A stretch of DNA of 64,000 bases. It comes from Pseudomonadota bacterium (lineage in GTDB: Bacteria; Desulfobacterota; Desulfarculia; Desulfarculales; Desulfarculaceae). The stretch is from assembly GCA_018896025.1 (NCBI GenBank), contig JAHIND010000035.1, positions 186,001-250,000 of the forward strand, read 5' to 3'. The notes under the pieces were generated by a model. It made no database searches. It worked only from the letters and a program-made list of their open reading frames with translations, and was not told the DNA's origin. Position 1 is the stretch's first letter, and every line of letters starts with the position of its first letter. Below are positions 54,558 through 62,863 of the stretch, piece by piece. Made by a program: the position numbers and the translations under genes.

Positions 54558-55331
54558 CTAGGCGAACTTGGCCACCACCGGGGTGTGGTCGCTGGGCTTG
54601 GGCAGGCCCCGGGGCTCGGTGTCCACCAGGCACTCGCCGCAAGCCTCGGCCAGCGGCGCGGTGGCCAGGATCAGGTCGATGCGCCATCCCAGGTCGCGCT
54701 TGAAGGACTGGGGCAGGCGGTAGTCCCAGAAGGTGAACTGCTTGTCCTCGGGATGGTGCCGGCGAAACAGGTCGGTGAGGCCCCAGGCCTCGATGCGCTC
54801 CAGGGCGGCCCGCTCGTCGGGGTGGCAGCTCACCTTGCCGGCCATGCGCTTGGGGTCGTACACGTCCAGGTCGGTGAGGGCCACGTTCATGTCCCCGGTG
54901 ACTATCACCGGCTCTTTGGGGTCGAAGCGCCGGGGCAGCATCGCCGCCACCTGGCCCAAGAACTCCAGCTTGTAGTGCCAGGCCTCGTGGCCCACCTCCC
55001 GGCCCTGGGGCACGTAGAGGTTCACCACCCAGCCCCAGTCCAGCTTGGCGGCCAACACCCTCGCCTGGCCGCCGTCGCCCGGCTCCAGGCCCTGCGCCAC
55101 CTCGGCCGCCTCCTGTTTGGTGAGGATGGCCACCCCGTTGAAGGACTTCTGACCGTGGAAATAGGCGTGGTATCCCAGTTCCTCAAAGGCCTCCGCCGGG
55201 AAGTCGTCGTCCACGACCTTGGTCTCTTGCAAACAGGCCACCTCGGGCGAGGCTTTTTTCAGCCAATCCAGCAAAAGGGGCAAACGGGCCCGCACTCCGT
55301 TGACGTTGAAGGTGGCCAGGCTCCAGGGCAT
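54558..55331 (-). CDS. xthA: Exodeoxyribonuclease III
   Basis: A 257-residue member of the endonuclease/exonuclease/phosphatase family. ATFNVNGVRARL near 6, CLQETKV near 33 with the metal-binding Glu, NLYVPQG near 106, GDMNVAL near 147 and the final SDHTPVVAKF are the catalytic motifs. It removes abasic-site lesions and 3' blocks. AAGGAG precedes the ATG. Confidence 0.95.
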   Translation of the reverse strand: MPWSLATFNVNGVRARLPLLLDWLKKASPEVACLQETKVVDDDFPAEAFEELGYHAYFHGQKSFNGVAILTKQEAAEVAQGLEPGDGGQARVLAAKLDWGWVVNLYVPQGREVGHEAWHYKLEFLGQVAAMLPRRFDPKEPVIVTGDMNVALTDLDVYDPKRMAGKVSCHPDERAALERIEAWGLTDLFRRHHPEDKQFTFWDYRLPQSFKRDLGWRIDLILATAPLAEACGECLVDTEPRGLPKPSDHTPVVAKFA

Positions 55332-55454
55332 ACGGCGCTTCTCCTTGCTGAGGGTGCAGGCTCATCATAGCACGGCCGCCGCGCCTTGCCAGGCCGGGGA
55401 GGGCGGTATAGACTAGTGGTTCCAATGATGAAACCAGGCCCGGAGAGAAGGACC

Positions 55455-55706
55455 ATGCCCATTTACGAGTTCCGTTGCGAATCCTGCCAGAGCGTGTTCG
55501 AGCACCTGGCCATGACCTCCGGCGAGCTGGTGGAGATGAAATGCCCCGAATGCGGGGGCAACGAACTCAGCCGGGTGATGAGCACCTGTTCCTCGGTGGT
55601 CACCGGCTCCAAGAATGCCCCCGCCTCCAGCGGCCCCACGGTGGAAAACCGCTCCTGCGCCAACGCGGGCAACTGCGGCACCATCACCCTGCCCGGCATC
55701 GACTAG
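55455..55706 (+). CDS. FmdB family zinc-ribbon protein
   Basis: An 83-residue protein starting MPIYEFRCESCQ, with the second cysteine pair CPECGG near 36. This is the FmdB/CxxC_CxxC_SSSS zinc ribbon, a putative regulatory protein. The C-terminus adds CANAGNCG. The ATG at 55455 starts the conserved motif; a longer frame upstream lacks support. Close relatives are very common in Desulfobacterota. Confidence 0.88.
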   Translation: MPIYEFRCESCQSVFEHLAMTSGELVEMKCPECGGNELSRVMSTCSSVVTGSKNAPASSGPTVENRSCANAGNCGTITLPGID

Positions 55707-55794
55707 ATCCCGGCCTAAAGTTCAAGGCCCCCGCCTGAACTACATTCCCCTTTTAAGCTTTTCACCGGCATAGCCTGCCGGGGCCACTCCCACA

Positions 55795-55914
55795 CCGGCA
55801 CAGCCAGGGAGGGTCAGGCAAGGCGGCGGCGAGCGCAGACCGCAGGCGTATTTCTAATACGCCGAGGTCTAAGCGATGCTGCCAACGCAGCATGGCGCTT
55901 CCTGGCGAAGCCGG
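55795..55914 (+). repeat. Structured repeat element, copy F
   Basis: Full copy with outer CCGGC/GCCGG, inner GGCGGC/GCTGCC (one wobble), AGACC/GGTCT and apical GGCGTAT/ATACGCC. It lies between the convergent fmdB and CPBP genes, three bases from the TAG stop of the latter (55918-55920). Confidence 0.9.
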
Positions 55915-55917
55915 GCG

Positions 55918-56559
55918 CTAAGGGATAGGGAACAGCACGAAGGCCGTGGTAGTCCACACGGCGTGGGAGATGATCACCGGCGGAATACGCCCCCACCGCC
56001 AGTAGAGCAGCCCCCAGAAGGCCCCAGCCACGGCGGCCGCCCCCATTAGCATGATATTGAGCGAAGGCAGGTGCACCAGGGTGTAGAGCCCGGTGGCGGC
56101 CAGCCATCCCTTGAGCGGGCCCAGGCGCTCCATGAGCCCGGCCTGCATGTAGCGCCGCCAGAACAGCTCCTCGCAAGGTCCGATTATAAAGAACAAAAGC
56201 GGGGCGATAAGCCACTGGGGCGTGCCCTGGCCCTTGGCGTAGATGGCCCCCACCTGATCGGCCAAGGCGGGGAATATCCAGGCGCTCACCCCCTTGGCCA
56301 GCCAGAAAATGAGCCACAGCACCGCGGCCGAGGCCAGGCCCAAGGCCAGGTCCTTGGGGCGAAAGGCCAGGCCGCCGGGCACCGGGGGCCGGAGGAACAG
56401 GGAGGTTACGGTGAGGATCAGGGCGGCGGCCGCGATCTTTAGCCAAAAGTTGCCCCCGGACCAGCCGAAGGCGAAATAGAACAACAGGGCGGCCAGGGAG
56501 GTCATGGCTCCCAGGGCGATCCAGCCCTGCCGTTTGGCTTTGAGATTAACCGCCCGCAT
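55918..56559 (-). CDS. CPBP family intramembrane metalloprotease
   Basis: A 213-residue membrane protein with about six helices. The family motifs are present: EELFWRRYM near 130 (EExxxR), HLPSLN near 163 and ISHAVWTTTAF near 197. These proteases (Abi/CAAX-like) process membrane proteins or act in peptide immunity; the target is unknown. The stop codon is next to repeat copy F. Confidence 0.85.
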   Translation of the reverse strand: MRAVNLKAKRQGWIALGAMTSLAALLFYFAFGWSGGNFWLKIAAAALILTVTSLFLRPPVPGGLAFRPKDLALGLASAAVLWLIFWLAKGVSAWIFPALADQVGAIYAKGQGTPQWLIAPLLFFIIGPCEELFWRRYMQAGLMERLGPLKGWLAATGLYTLVHLPSLNIMLMGAAAVAGAFWGLLYWRWGRIPPVIISHAVWTTTAFVLFPIP

Positions 56560-56693
56560 CGCCTCTCCCGCCCCAAAAAGTTGCCTGCAATTTCAGATTA
56601 GAGCAGAAGATCACCAGTAGCAATGGGCCCGGCCCGCATCTGCTAAAATAAGACCGTCCCCAAAAAACACTTCCTTAACTCAGGGAGAGCATC

Positions 56694-57959
56694 ATGAGCC
56701 GGTCGGAAACCACACGTCTCGACCCCTACGCCATGTCCTGCCGACAACTGGACGATGCCGCCGCCCATCTGGATATCGAACCCGGCCTGCTGGAGCGCCT
56801 TCGGTTCACTGAGCGGGAGGTGACGGTCAACTTCCCGGTGAAGATGGACGACGGATCGCTGAAAATGTTCACCGGCTACCGGGTGCAGCACAACGACGTG
56901 CGCGGCCCCTTCAAGGGCGGCCTGCGCTACCACCCGGACACCGACCTCAACGAGGTGCGCGCCCTGGCCATGTGGATGACCTGGAAGGCGGCGGTGGTCA
57001 ACATCCCCTATGGCGGGGCCAAGGGCGGGGTACAGTGCGACCCCAAGAAGATGTCGCGCGCCGAGGTGGAGAAGCTCACCCGGCGCTTCACCTGGGGCAT
57101 CGCTTCCATCATCGGGCCGGAACGCGACATCCCGGCTCCGGACGTGAACACCGGGCCCCAGGAAATGGCCTGGATCATGGACACCTATTCCATGCTCATG
57201 GGCCAAACCACCCCCGGTGTGGTCACCGGCAAGCCCCTGGAGCTGGGGGGCAGCCTGGGACGCTTCGAGGCCACCGGGCGCGGCGTGGTCATCTCCGCCG
57301 GGCGGGCGGCCCGCCACCTGGGCCTGGAGCTGAAGGGCATGACCGTGGCCATCCAGGGCTCGGGCAACGTGGGCGGGGTGGCGGCCCGCTACTTTGAGAA
57401 GGCCGGGGCCACGGTGGTGGCCATGAGCGACTCCGGGGGCGGGGTCTACAACCCCAAAGGGGTGAGCAGCGCCAAGGCCCTGGCCTGCAAGGACCAGTAC
57501 TCCTGCCTACTGGGGCGCGAGGTCTCCGCCGAGGAGATCAGCAACCAGGAGTTGTTGGAACTGGAGGTGGACCTGTTGGCCCCCTGCGCCATGGAAGGGG
57601 TGCTGACCCAGGCCAACGCCGGCAAGGTCAAGGCCCGCCTGGTGGTGGAGGGCGCCAACGGCCCCACCACCCCGGAGGCGGACGCCATCCTGGAGGACAA
57701 GGGGGTGCTGGTGGTGCCCGACATCCTGGCCAACGCCGGGGGGGTGACGGTCAGCTACTTCGAGTGGGTGCAGAACCTGCAAAACCTGCTGTGGAGCGAG
57801 GACCAGATCAGTTTGCGCCTGGAGGAGATCATGGGCAAGGCCATGGACGAGGTGCTGGCCATCGCCCAGGAAAAGAAGGTAAGCCTGCGCACTGCGGCCA
57901 TGATCTTGGGGGTGGGCCGGGTGGCCCAGGCCACCAGGCTCAGGGGCATCTACCCGTAG
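56694..57959 (+). CDS. Glutamate dehydrogenase
   Basis: A 421-residue Glu/Leu/Phe/Val dehydrogenase. GPFKGGLRYHPD near residues 64-75 and VVNIPYGGAKGG near 101 hold the substrate and catalytic Lys residues. The NAD(P) fold has VAIQGSGNVGGVAA near 219. It interconverts glutamate and 2-oxoglutarate. AGGGAGAG precedes the ATG. The TAG stop lies six bases before the inverted repeat copy G. Confidence 0.95.
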   Translation: MSRSETTRLDPYAMSCRQLDDAAAHLDIEPGLLERLRFTEREVTVNFPVKMDDGSLKMFTGYRVQHNDVRGPFKGGLRYHPDTDLNEVRALAMWMTWKAAVVNIPYGGAKGGVQCDPKKMSRAEVEKLTRRFTWGIASIIGPERDIPAPDVNTGPQEMAWIMDTYSMLMGQTTPGVVTGKPLELGGSLGRFEATGRGVVISAGRAARHLGLELKGMTVAIQGSGNVGGVAARYFEKAGATVVAMSDSGGGVYNPKGVSSAKALACKDQYSCLLGREVSAEEISNQELLELEVDLLAPCAMEGVLTQANAGKVKARLVVEGANGPTTPEADAILEDKGVLVVPDILANAGGVTVSYFEWVQNLQNLLWSEDQISLRLEEIMGKAMDEVLAIAQEKKVSLRTAAMILGVGRVAQATRLRGIYP

Positions 57960-57965
57960 CCCATT

Positions 57966-58086
57966 CGGCTTCGCCAGCCGATGGCATACGGTGTTGCCGG
58001 CATCGCTTAGGCCTCGACGTAGCTTTAGCTACGCCTCCGGCCTGCGCTCGCCGGACGCCTTGTCTGCCGTCGGCTGGCTGTGCCGG
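57966..58086 (-). repeat. Structured repeat element, copy G (inverted)
   Basis: A full copy in reverse orientation, as expected after a plus-strand gene. Read on the minus strand it has CCGGC/GCCGG, AGGCC/GGCCT and apical GGCGTAGC/GCTACGTC. A long S3 stem, CCGACGGCA/TGCCATCGG, has one mismatch. It is six bases from the TAG of glutamate dehydrogenase, and unlike most copies it lies between genes in tandem. Confidence 0.9.
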
Positions 58087-58165
58087 GTTATAGGATACGG
58101 GGCATTACCGGAAAGGGCCTGCGGGTCTTTCACGGGGATCGAATATATTTTTAAAGGGAAAAACC

Positions 58166-58738
58166 ATGGAACACGATTTGAGGAAACCGCCCGCCCTGCT
58201 CAGCCGCGAGCAGTGCCTGCTGGTGATCATCGACATGCAGCAGAAACTGGTGCCCATCATGGCCGACAAGGAACGCCTGATCGCCAACGTGTCGCGCCTG
58301 GCCCGCTTCGCGCGCATCGTGAACATGCCGGTGGTGGTCACCGAGCAGAACAAGCTGGGCCCCACCATCGCAGAAATAGCCTCAGTGCTGCCCCACTCGG
58401 CGGACCCGGTGGAGAAGACAAGCTTCGACTGCTTCGGCTGCGGCCCCTTCCAGGAAAAGCTGTGGGAGCACCAGAAGCCGGTGTTGGTCTTCGCGGGCAT
58501 CGAGAGCCACATCTGCGTGGCTCAGACCGCGCTCAGCGCCCTGGTGGGCCACGAGGTGCATATCATCGCCGACGCGGTGGCCTCGCGCTACGAGCCCAAC
58601 CGGGATGTGGCCCTGCGCCGCTTGGAGCAGGCCGGGGCGGTGATCAGCTCCACCGAGATGTTCATGTATGAGCTGCTGGGCGAGGCGGGGACCGAAGAGT
58701 TCCGCGCTGTACTGCCGTTGGTCAAGGAACAGCCCTAA
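58166..58738 (+). CDS. Isochorismatase-like cysteine hydrolase
   Basis: A 190-residue protein of the isochorismatase/nicotinamidase family. The triad is visible: Asp in VIIDMQQKL near 23, Lys in VEKTSFDCF near 89, and the nucleophile Cys in GIESHICVAQTA near 113. Family members hydrolyse amides or vinyl ethers. The substrate is not identified; the YcaC group is the closest style. It stands alone between repeat copies G and H. Confidence 0.9.
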   Translation: MEHDLRKPPALLSREQCLLVIIDMQQKLVPIMADKERLIANVSRLARFARIVNMPVVVTEQNKLGPTIAEIASVLPHSADPVEKTSFDCFGCGPFQEKLWEHQKPVLVFAGIESHICVAQTALSALVGHEVHIIADAVASRYEPNRDVALRRLEQAGAVISSTEMFMYELLGEAGTEEFRAVLPLVKEQP

Positions 58739-58791
58739 AAAGCATGCGCCCTGGGGACTGGCGGTTGGGCAAAGGTCCGCCCGCCCTGCCC

Positions 58792-58914
58792 CCGGCACAG
58801 CCAGGTGGTGCTAGGCAAGGCGTCGGGCAAGCGAGACCCGCAGGCGTATATGCCAATACGCCGAGGAGGCGAGCGAAGCCCGCAACGCAGCATCGCTCCG
58901 TCTGGCGAAGCCGG
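58792..58914 (+). repeat. Structured repeat element, copy H
   Basis: Full copy with outer CCGGC/GCCGG. It has a S3-like GGTGCT/AGCATC, inner CGGGC/GCCCG (a different pair from copy D but complementary) and apical GGCGTAT/ATACGCC. It is between convergent genes and five bases from the TAG stop (58920-58922) of the hydrolase gene. Confidence 0.9.
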
Positions 58915-58919
58915 CCGCG

Positions 58920-59741
58920 CTACTTTCGGGGTGTGTGCGGGGTAGATGGGTCCGCCACAAATCCGGCCAGGCGGTCGAAATAGGCCGTCCCGCCGACCAT
59001 ATACGTATCGTTGTGTCCTGCCCCCTGTAGGGTTATAAAACGCTTGGGCTGGGGCAGGGCCTCGTACAGTTCCTGCCCCAGGCGATAGGGCACGATCTGG
59101 TCGGCGTCGCCATGCAGCATCAAGACCGGGCAGGACACCTGGGGAGCGCGGCCCAGGCTGTTGAAGCGCCCCCCCAGCCAGCTTTCCAGGCCGGGCAAGG
59201 GGAAGAAGCTTTTGGCCATGGCCCCCAGGTTGGTGAAGGTGGACTCCAGGATCAGCCCGGCAGGCTGTTGGCGCGAGGCCAGATAGGTCGCGGCCACCCC
59301 GCCCAGGGAGCGCCCGAAAATCACCACCCGCCCGCCTTGGCTTTGGGCCTGGCCCTGGGCCCATTCCCAGGCCGCCTCGGCGTCCAGGTACATGCCCTGC
59401 TCGCTGGGCTTGCCCTGGCTCTGGCCGTATCCCCGGTAGTCGAAGATGAACACCGCCATGCCCGCCCGATTGAGCAGGGCCAGGTTTTCCAGGCGGTGGG
59501 AGATGTTGCCCGCGTTGCCGTGGCAAAACAGCACCAGGTTGGCCGCGCCCGGCGCGGGAAGGTACCAGCCATGCAGGCGCACCCCGTCAGTGGTGGTGAG
59601 CCACACGTCCTGGGCGGTCAGCCCGAAATCAGCCGGTTGGGCGTAGTACTCCCGTTCGGGGTAGAACACCTGCCGCTCTATGAAACCATCGCAGCCCAAC
59701 AAGCTTAGCCCCATCAAGAGCAGCCCCAGGGCCGCCCTCAC
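58920..59741 (-). CDS. Alpha/beta-hydrolase lipoprotein
   Basis: A 273-residue protein with an N-terminal signal and lipobox LSLLGC (Cys17). The alpha/beta-hydrolase core has FCHGNAGNISHRL near 72, the nucleophile Ser in GRSLGG near 142, LHGDADQIVP near 208 and HN near 243. It resembles the BAAT/FrsA-like hydrolases anchored in the envelope (YfhR type). It overlaps the next upstream gene by four bases, so the two are co-translated. Confidence 0.88.
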   Translation of the reverse strand: MRAALGLLLMGLSLLGCDGFIERQVFYPEREYYAQPADFGLTAQDVWLTTTDGVRLHGWYLPAPGAANLVLFCHGNAGNISHRLENLALLNRAGMAVFIFDYRGYGQSQGKPSEQGMYLDAEAAWEWAQGQAQSQGGRVVIFGRSLGGVAATYLASRQQPAGLILESTFTNLGAMAKSFFPLPGLESWLGGRFNSLGRAPQVSCPVLMLHGDADQIVPYRLGQELYEALPQPKRFITLQGAGHNDTYMVGGTAYFDRLAGFVADPSTPHTPRK

Positions 59742-60259
59742 TTACCCTTCTCTGAATCAAAGGGCGAGATTCTGAGCACCTGCCCCGGCGCCGGGTTCAG
59801 GGTCATTTCCTTCTGGCGCAGATACACGTACACCGGCTCCTGCCAGGTGCCGCCTTCGTCCCAATAGTGGGTGACCACGCAGCTCCAGGTGATGCGGTAG
59901 CGGTGGGCCCCCGAGGGCACCGCGAAGGAGGCCACGCCCTGGGCGTCCATGCCCACCTGGGGCTTGGCCAGGCCGCCCAGGGGCTTGAGCGGCCAGATGG
60001 CCGCCGCGTCGCCCAGCATGTAGGCCTCCACCTGCCAGGTGGGCAGGCCCAACCAATGGTCCAGGGTGGGCTGGTCCTGCAGGGAGCCCACCTGCTGGAA
60101 CACCGCCTGGTTGATGTCCTCTTGGGTTATACGCCCCTGGGCGACTATCTCCAGGCGGGCAGGATTCTCTCCCAAGGGAGCATAGAACCCGCCGCACCCG
60201 GCGGCCAGCAACAACAGCGCCAACATCGCGCCCAGGCAATTTCGAACCGCTGCGGCCAT
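59738..60259 (-). CDS. Lipoprotein of unknown function
   Basis: A 173-residue protein with signal peptide and lipobox LLAAGC (Cys22). The rest is a soluble, mixed domain with no motif I recognise. It is the first gene of a two-gene unit with the alpha/beta-hydrolase lipoprotein and overlaps it by four bases. A carrier or partner of that hydrolase is possible. Confidence 0.75.
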   Translation of the reverse strand: MAAAVRNCLGAMLALLLLAAGCGGFYAPLGENPARLEIVAQGRITQEDINQAVFQQVGSLQDQPTLDHWLGLPTWQVEAYMLGDAAAIWPLKPLGGLAKPQVGMDAQGVASFAVPSGAHRYRITWSCVVTHYWDEGGTWQEPVYVYLRQKEMTLNPAPGQVLRISPFDSEKGK

Positions 60260-60400
60260 GCTCCCCCTCCAGACTTAATAGGTCGATTCCCTCATTATAG
60301 CCCCAAGAACCCATGCTTAGTCATTGACACCCCGGCGGGATGCTTTTAGCATGGTGAACACACTAAAATTCAATCCTGGCCCTAGCTTGGGAGGAACCCG

Positions 60401-60649
60401 ATGAACAAAGACGATCTGGCCGCCAAACTCAAGGAAATGTACCCGGAGATCACCCAGCACGACCTGACCCTGGGTCTGGAGTTCAAGGCGGACAAGGACT
60501 ACTGGGTGGTCAAGCTCTCCAAGGGCGATCATCTCATGCACACCCTGCTGGACCAGAAGGACGCCACGGCCTGTATCGAGGGCACCCAGTGCGTGTATCT
60601 GGGGGTGCAGATCGGCCAATTCGTCAAGAACTTCGAGTACTACGCCTAA
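60401..60649 (+). CDS. Small conserved-looking protein
   Basis: An 82-residue soluble protein (MNKDDLAAKLKEMYPEITQH...). GGGAGG lies six bases before the ATG, and a strong terminator follows, so it is a real single-gene unit. Two cysteines occur in ATACIEGTQCVY. I do not know its function. Confidence 0.8.
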   Translation: MNKDDLAAKLKEMYPEITQHDLTLGLEFKADKDYWVVKLSKGDHLMHTLLDQKDATACIEGTQCVYLGVQIGQFVKNFEYYA

Positions 60650-60677
60650 ATCCTAAGCGCCCGAGGCGACCGCTTTT

Positions 60678-60705
60678 GCCCCGGGGATTTCCCCGGGGCT
60701 TTTTT
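60678..60705 (+). terminator. Intrinsic terminator after the small gene
   Basis: A perfect 9-bp stem GCCCCGGGG/CCCCGGGGC (60678-60686 with 60691-60699), 4-nt loop, then six T. Confidence 0.92.
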
Positions 60706-60728
60706 CATGCCCGCCCAGGAGACGAAGC

Positions 60729-62000
60729 GTGCTGCGCAACCAGCGCCTGATAACCGTCCCCTTGGACCAGGCCCAGCTACAGGAGCGTAACCGGGCCCTG
60801 TCGGTGCTTTTACAGCTTAGTAACTACCTCAGCACCCGCACCAAGCTGGAAGACCTTTTAGGCGGAGCCCTGGAGCTGATCATGGAGCAGCTCGGGGTGG
60901 ATGCCGGACGGCTCTACCTGGCCGTGCCCGAGGAGGACTGCTTCCGCCTGGTGGCGTGCCGGGGGGTCAGCCCCGAGGGCCTGGAAACGGTGCCCGCCGG
61001 GGTGGGCTTCACCAGCAAGGCCGCCCGCACCCGCAGCTTTTTGGCTATGCGCGTGGAGGACTTGGAGGACGCCGAGCGGGTGGCCCTGCTGGCCTCCAAG
61101 GGCTTCAAAGGGGTCATCTGCCTGCCCCTGATCACCCGCGACCAGGTGATCGGGGTGATCAACCTGGCCTCCGAGGAGTTGATCCCCCTGGAGATGGCCA
61201 CCATCGACTTGGTCATGGTCATGGGTAACCTGGTGGCCACCACCGCCGAAAGCGTGATCCAGGCCCAGGAGCTCATCGAGCAGGCCCGCCTCTTGGCCGA
61301 GCAAAAGGAGGCGGTGCAGTTTTTCGCCTACACCGCCTGTCACGACATGAAAAGCCCGGCCACCGGAGTGCACGGCCTGGCCCGCATGCTGGCCCAGCGG
61401 GCGGGGCACAACCTGGACGAAAAGGGCCGGGCCATCATCGGCCAGATCGAAAAGGCGGCCCAGCGCATCGAGGACCTGGCCCAGGAGGTTAACGCCTACA
61501 TCCGGGCCAAGGAGGCCCCGCTCAGGTTGGAGGAGGTGAGCCTCAACCAAGTGCTGGCCTCGGTGGCCGGCGAGATGGCCGAACGCCTGGAGAAAAGGGG
61601 GGTCACCCTGGAGCTGCCCAGCGAAGAGGTGGTGCTGAGGGCCGACGGCAGCGCCCTGGCCCGGGCGCTGACCAACCTGGTGGACAATGCGCTGAAATAC
61701 GGCGGCCCGGATCTCAGTCGCATCCAGGTGCTCCACCTGGACGACGGAGCCCAGCACATATTCAAGGTGAGCGACGACGGGGTGGGGGTGCCCGCCGAGT
61801 TGGCCGAGAAGTGCTTCACCCTGTTCAAGCGGGCCGACACCTCCCAGGGCACCGAGGGCACAGGCCTGGGGTTGGCCATCGTGCGCGAGATAGCGCGCCG
61901 CCACGGGGGCCTGGCCTGGCTGGAGACCTCCCAGCCCCAGGGGGCCTGCTTCTGCTTCTCCCTATCCCGCGACCTGCCCGTTAGCCCAAATATTTCATGA
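60729..62000 (+). CDS. GAF-domain sensor histidine kinase
   Basis: A 423-residue kinase. A GAF domain lies at about 25-175. The HisKA dimerisation region has His205 in YTACHDMKSPATGVHGL, of the HDxKxP type. The HATPase part has N-box ALTNLVDNALKYGG near 312, G1 DDGVGVPAE near 345 and G2 GTGLGLAIVREIARRHGG near 379. No membrane helices are seen, so it is cytoplasmic. No response regulator is adjacent. GTG at 60729 has GGAG eight bases before it. Confidence 0.88.
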   Translation: MLRNQRLITVPLDQAQLQERNRALSVLLQLSNYLSTRTKLEDLLGGALELIMEQLGVDAGRLYLAVPEEDCFRLVACRGVSPEGLETVPAGVGFTSKAARTRSFLAMRVEDLEDAERVALLASKGFKGVICLPLITRDQVIGVINLASEELIPLEMATIDLVMVMGNLVATTAESVIQAQELIEQARLLAEQKEAVQFFAYTACHDMKSPATGVHGLARMLAQRAGHNLDEKGRAIIGQIEKAAQRIEDLAQEVNAYIRAKEAPLRLEEVSLNQVLASVAGEMAERLEKRGVTLELPSEEVVLRADGSALARALTNLVDNALKYGGPDLSRIQVLHLDDGAQHIFKVSDDGVGVPAELAEKCFTLFKRADTSQGTEGTGLGLAIVREIARRHGGLAWLETSQPQGACFCFSLSRDLPVSPNIS

Positions 62001-62047
62001 AGGCTATGCCGTAACGACAATGCATTAGCATTCATGCGTCGGTCACC

Positions 62048-62124
62048 CCGGCACAGCCAGCCGCCGTCAGGCAAGGCGACCGGCAAGCGCAGGCCGCAGG
62101 CGCAGCCATGCGGCCTCTGGCGCA
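62048..62124 (+). repeat. Structured repeat element, short variant copy I
   Basis: About 77 bases with the standard 5' half (CCGGCACAGCCAG, GGCAAGGCG, GAAGCG-like block) but an internal deletion. The new junction still pairs, AGGCCGCA (around 62090) with TGCGGCCT, followed by CTGGCGCA. It is followed at once by copy J. Confidence 0.75.
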
Positions 62125-62132
62125 TCTAACTA

Positions 62133-62253
62133 CCGGCACAGCCAGACGCCGCAGGGCAAGGCGGTAGGCGAACGAGGGACGCAGGGGTAGTAGACCTACC
62201 CCGAGGACCGAGTGACGCCGACAACGCAGCCATGTGGGGTCTGGCGCAGCCGG
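62133..62253 (+). repeat. Structured repeat element, copy J
   Basis: Full copy in tandem with I. Outer arms are CCGGC/GCCGG and the apical stem is GGGGTAG/CTACCCC, unlike other copies. It lies downstream of the minus-strand uspA gene, beyond that gene's terminator. Confidence 0.88.
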
Positions 62254-62263
62254 GCGAGGCGCA

Positions 62264-62297
62264 AAAATAGGGCCCCCGCCCTTAAGGCAGGAGCCCT
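62264..62297 (-). terminator. Terminator of uspA
   Basis: A hairpin AGGGC (62269-62273)/GCCCT (62293-62297) with inner GCC/GGC pairs is followed on the minus strand by ATTTTTG. Confidence 0.65.
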
Positions 62298-62319
62298 CTC
62301 AACCGCCAAGCGGCGGAAT

Positions 62320-62772
62320 TTACTTGAGCTTGTAGGGGTTGATGGTCAGCACCGGCACCGGAGAGTTGCGCACCACGTTTTCGGCCACGCTGCCGAATAT
62401 GGCGTGCTCCAGGCCCTTACGGCCGTGGGTGGCGGTGATGATCAGGTCGATGTCGTGCGCCTGGGCGTACTTGATCACCTCGCTTGCCGGGTCGCCGTTG
62501 ACCACCTCGGCGGTCACGCTGGGGAAGTCGGCGAAGTGTTTGGTGACGAACTCGTCCATCTTGCGCTGGGCGCCGGACTTGAGGTCGCTTTCCATCTTGT
62601 CCAGGGAGGGATGGGGCACGAAGAAGTTGGCGTAATGACCTAGGTCTTCCACCACGTGCAGGGTGTGCAGGTTGGCGCCGAGCTTTTCCACCATCTCTTT
62701 GACCATGGGCAGAACTTTGGCGTGATGCTCGGTGAAGTCCACCGGATACAGGATATTATTGATCTGGGCCAT
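62320..62772 (-). CDS. Universal stress protein (UspA family)
   Basis: A 150-residue single-domain Usp. ILYPVDFTEH opens the fold, VNGDPASEVIKYA is near 90, and ATHGRKGLEHAIFGSVAENV near 113 is the nucleotide-binding loop (A-x2-G-x9-GS). The final VPVLTI is typical. It is a stress-response ATP-binding type protein; no partner gene is close. Confidence 0.93.
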   Translation of the reverse strand: MAQINNILYPVDFTEHHAKVLPMVKEMVEKLGANLHTLHVVEDLGHYANFFVPHPSLDKMESDLKSGAQRKMDEFVTKHFADFPSVTAEVVNGDPASEVIKYAQAHDIDLIITATHGRKGLEHAIFGSVAENVVRNSPVPVLTINPYKLK

Positions 62773-62863
62773 CTGAACCTCCGTGTCCTCTTCCTTATTG
62801 CCAAGCTTGGGCCAAGCTAGCCGAATCGCCCCCCCAAGTCAACGCCCAAGCGGCGGCGACCTT

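Noticed and set aside
21707..62253. A CRISPR-type or tandem-repeat array
   Set aside because: The repeats are ~120 nt, dispersed over 40 kb, mostly single, and have no regular spacers or cas genes.
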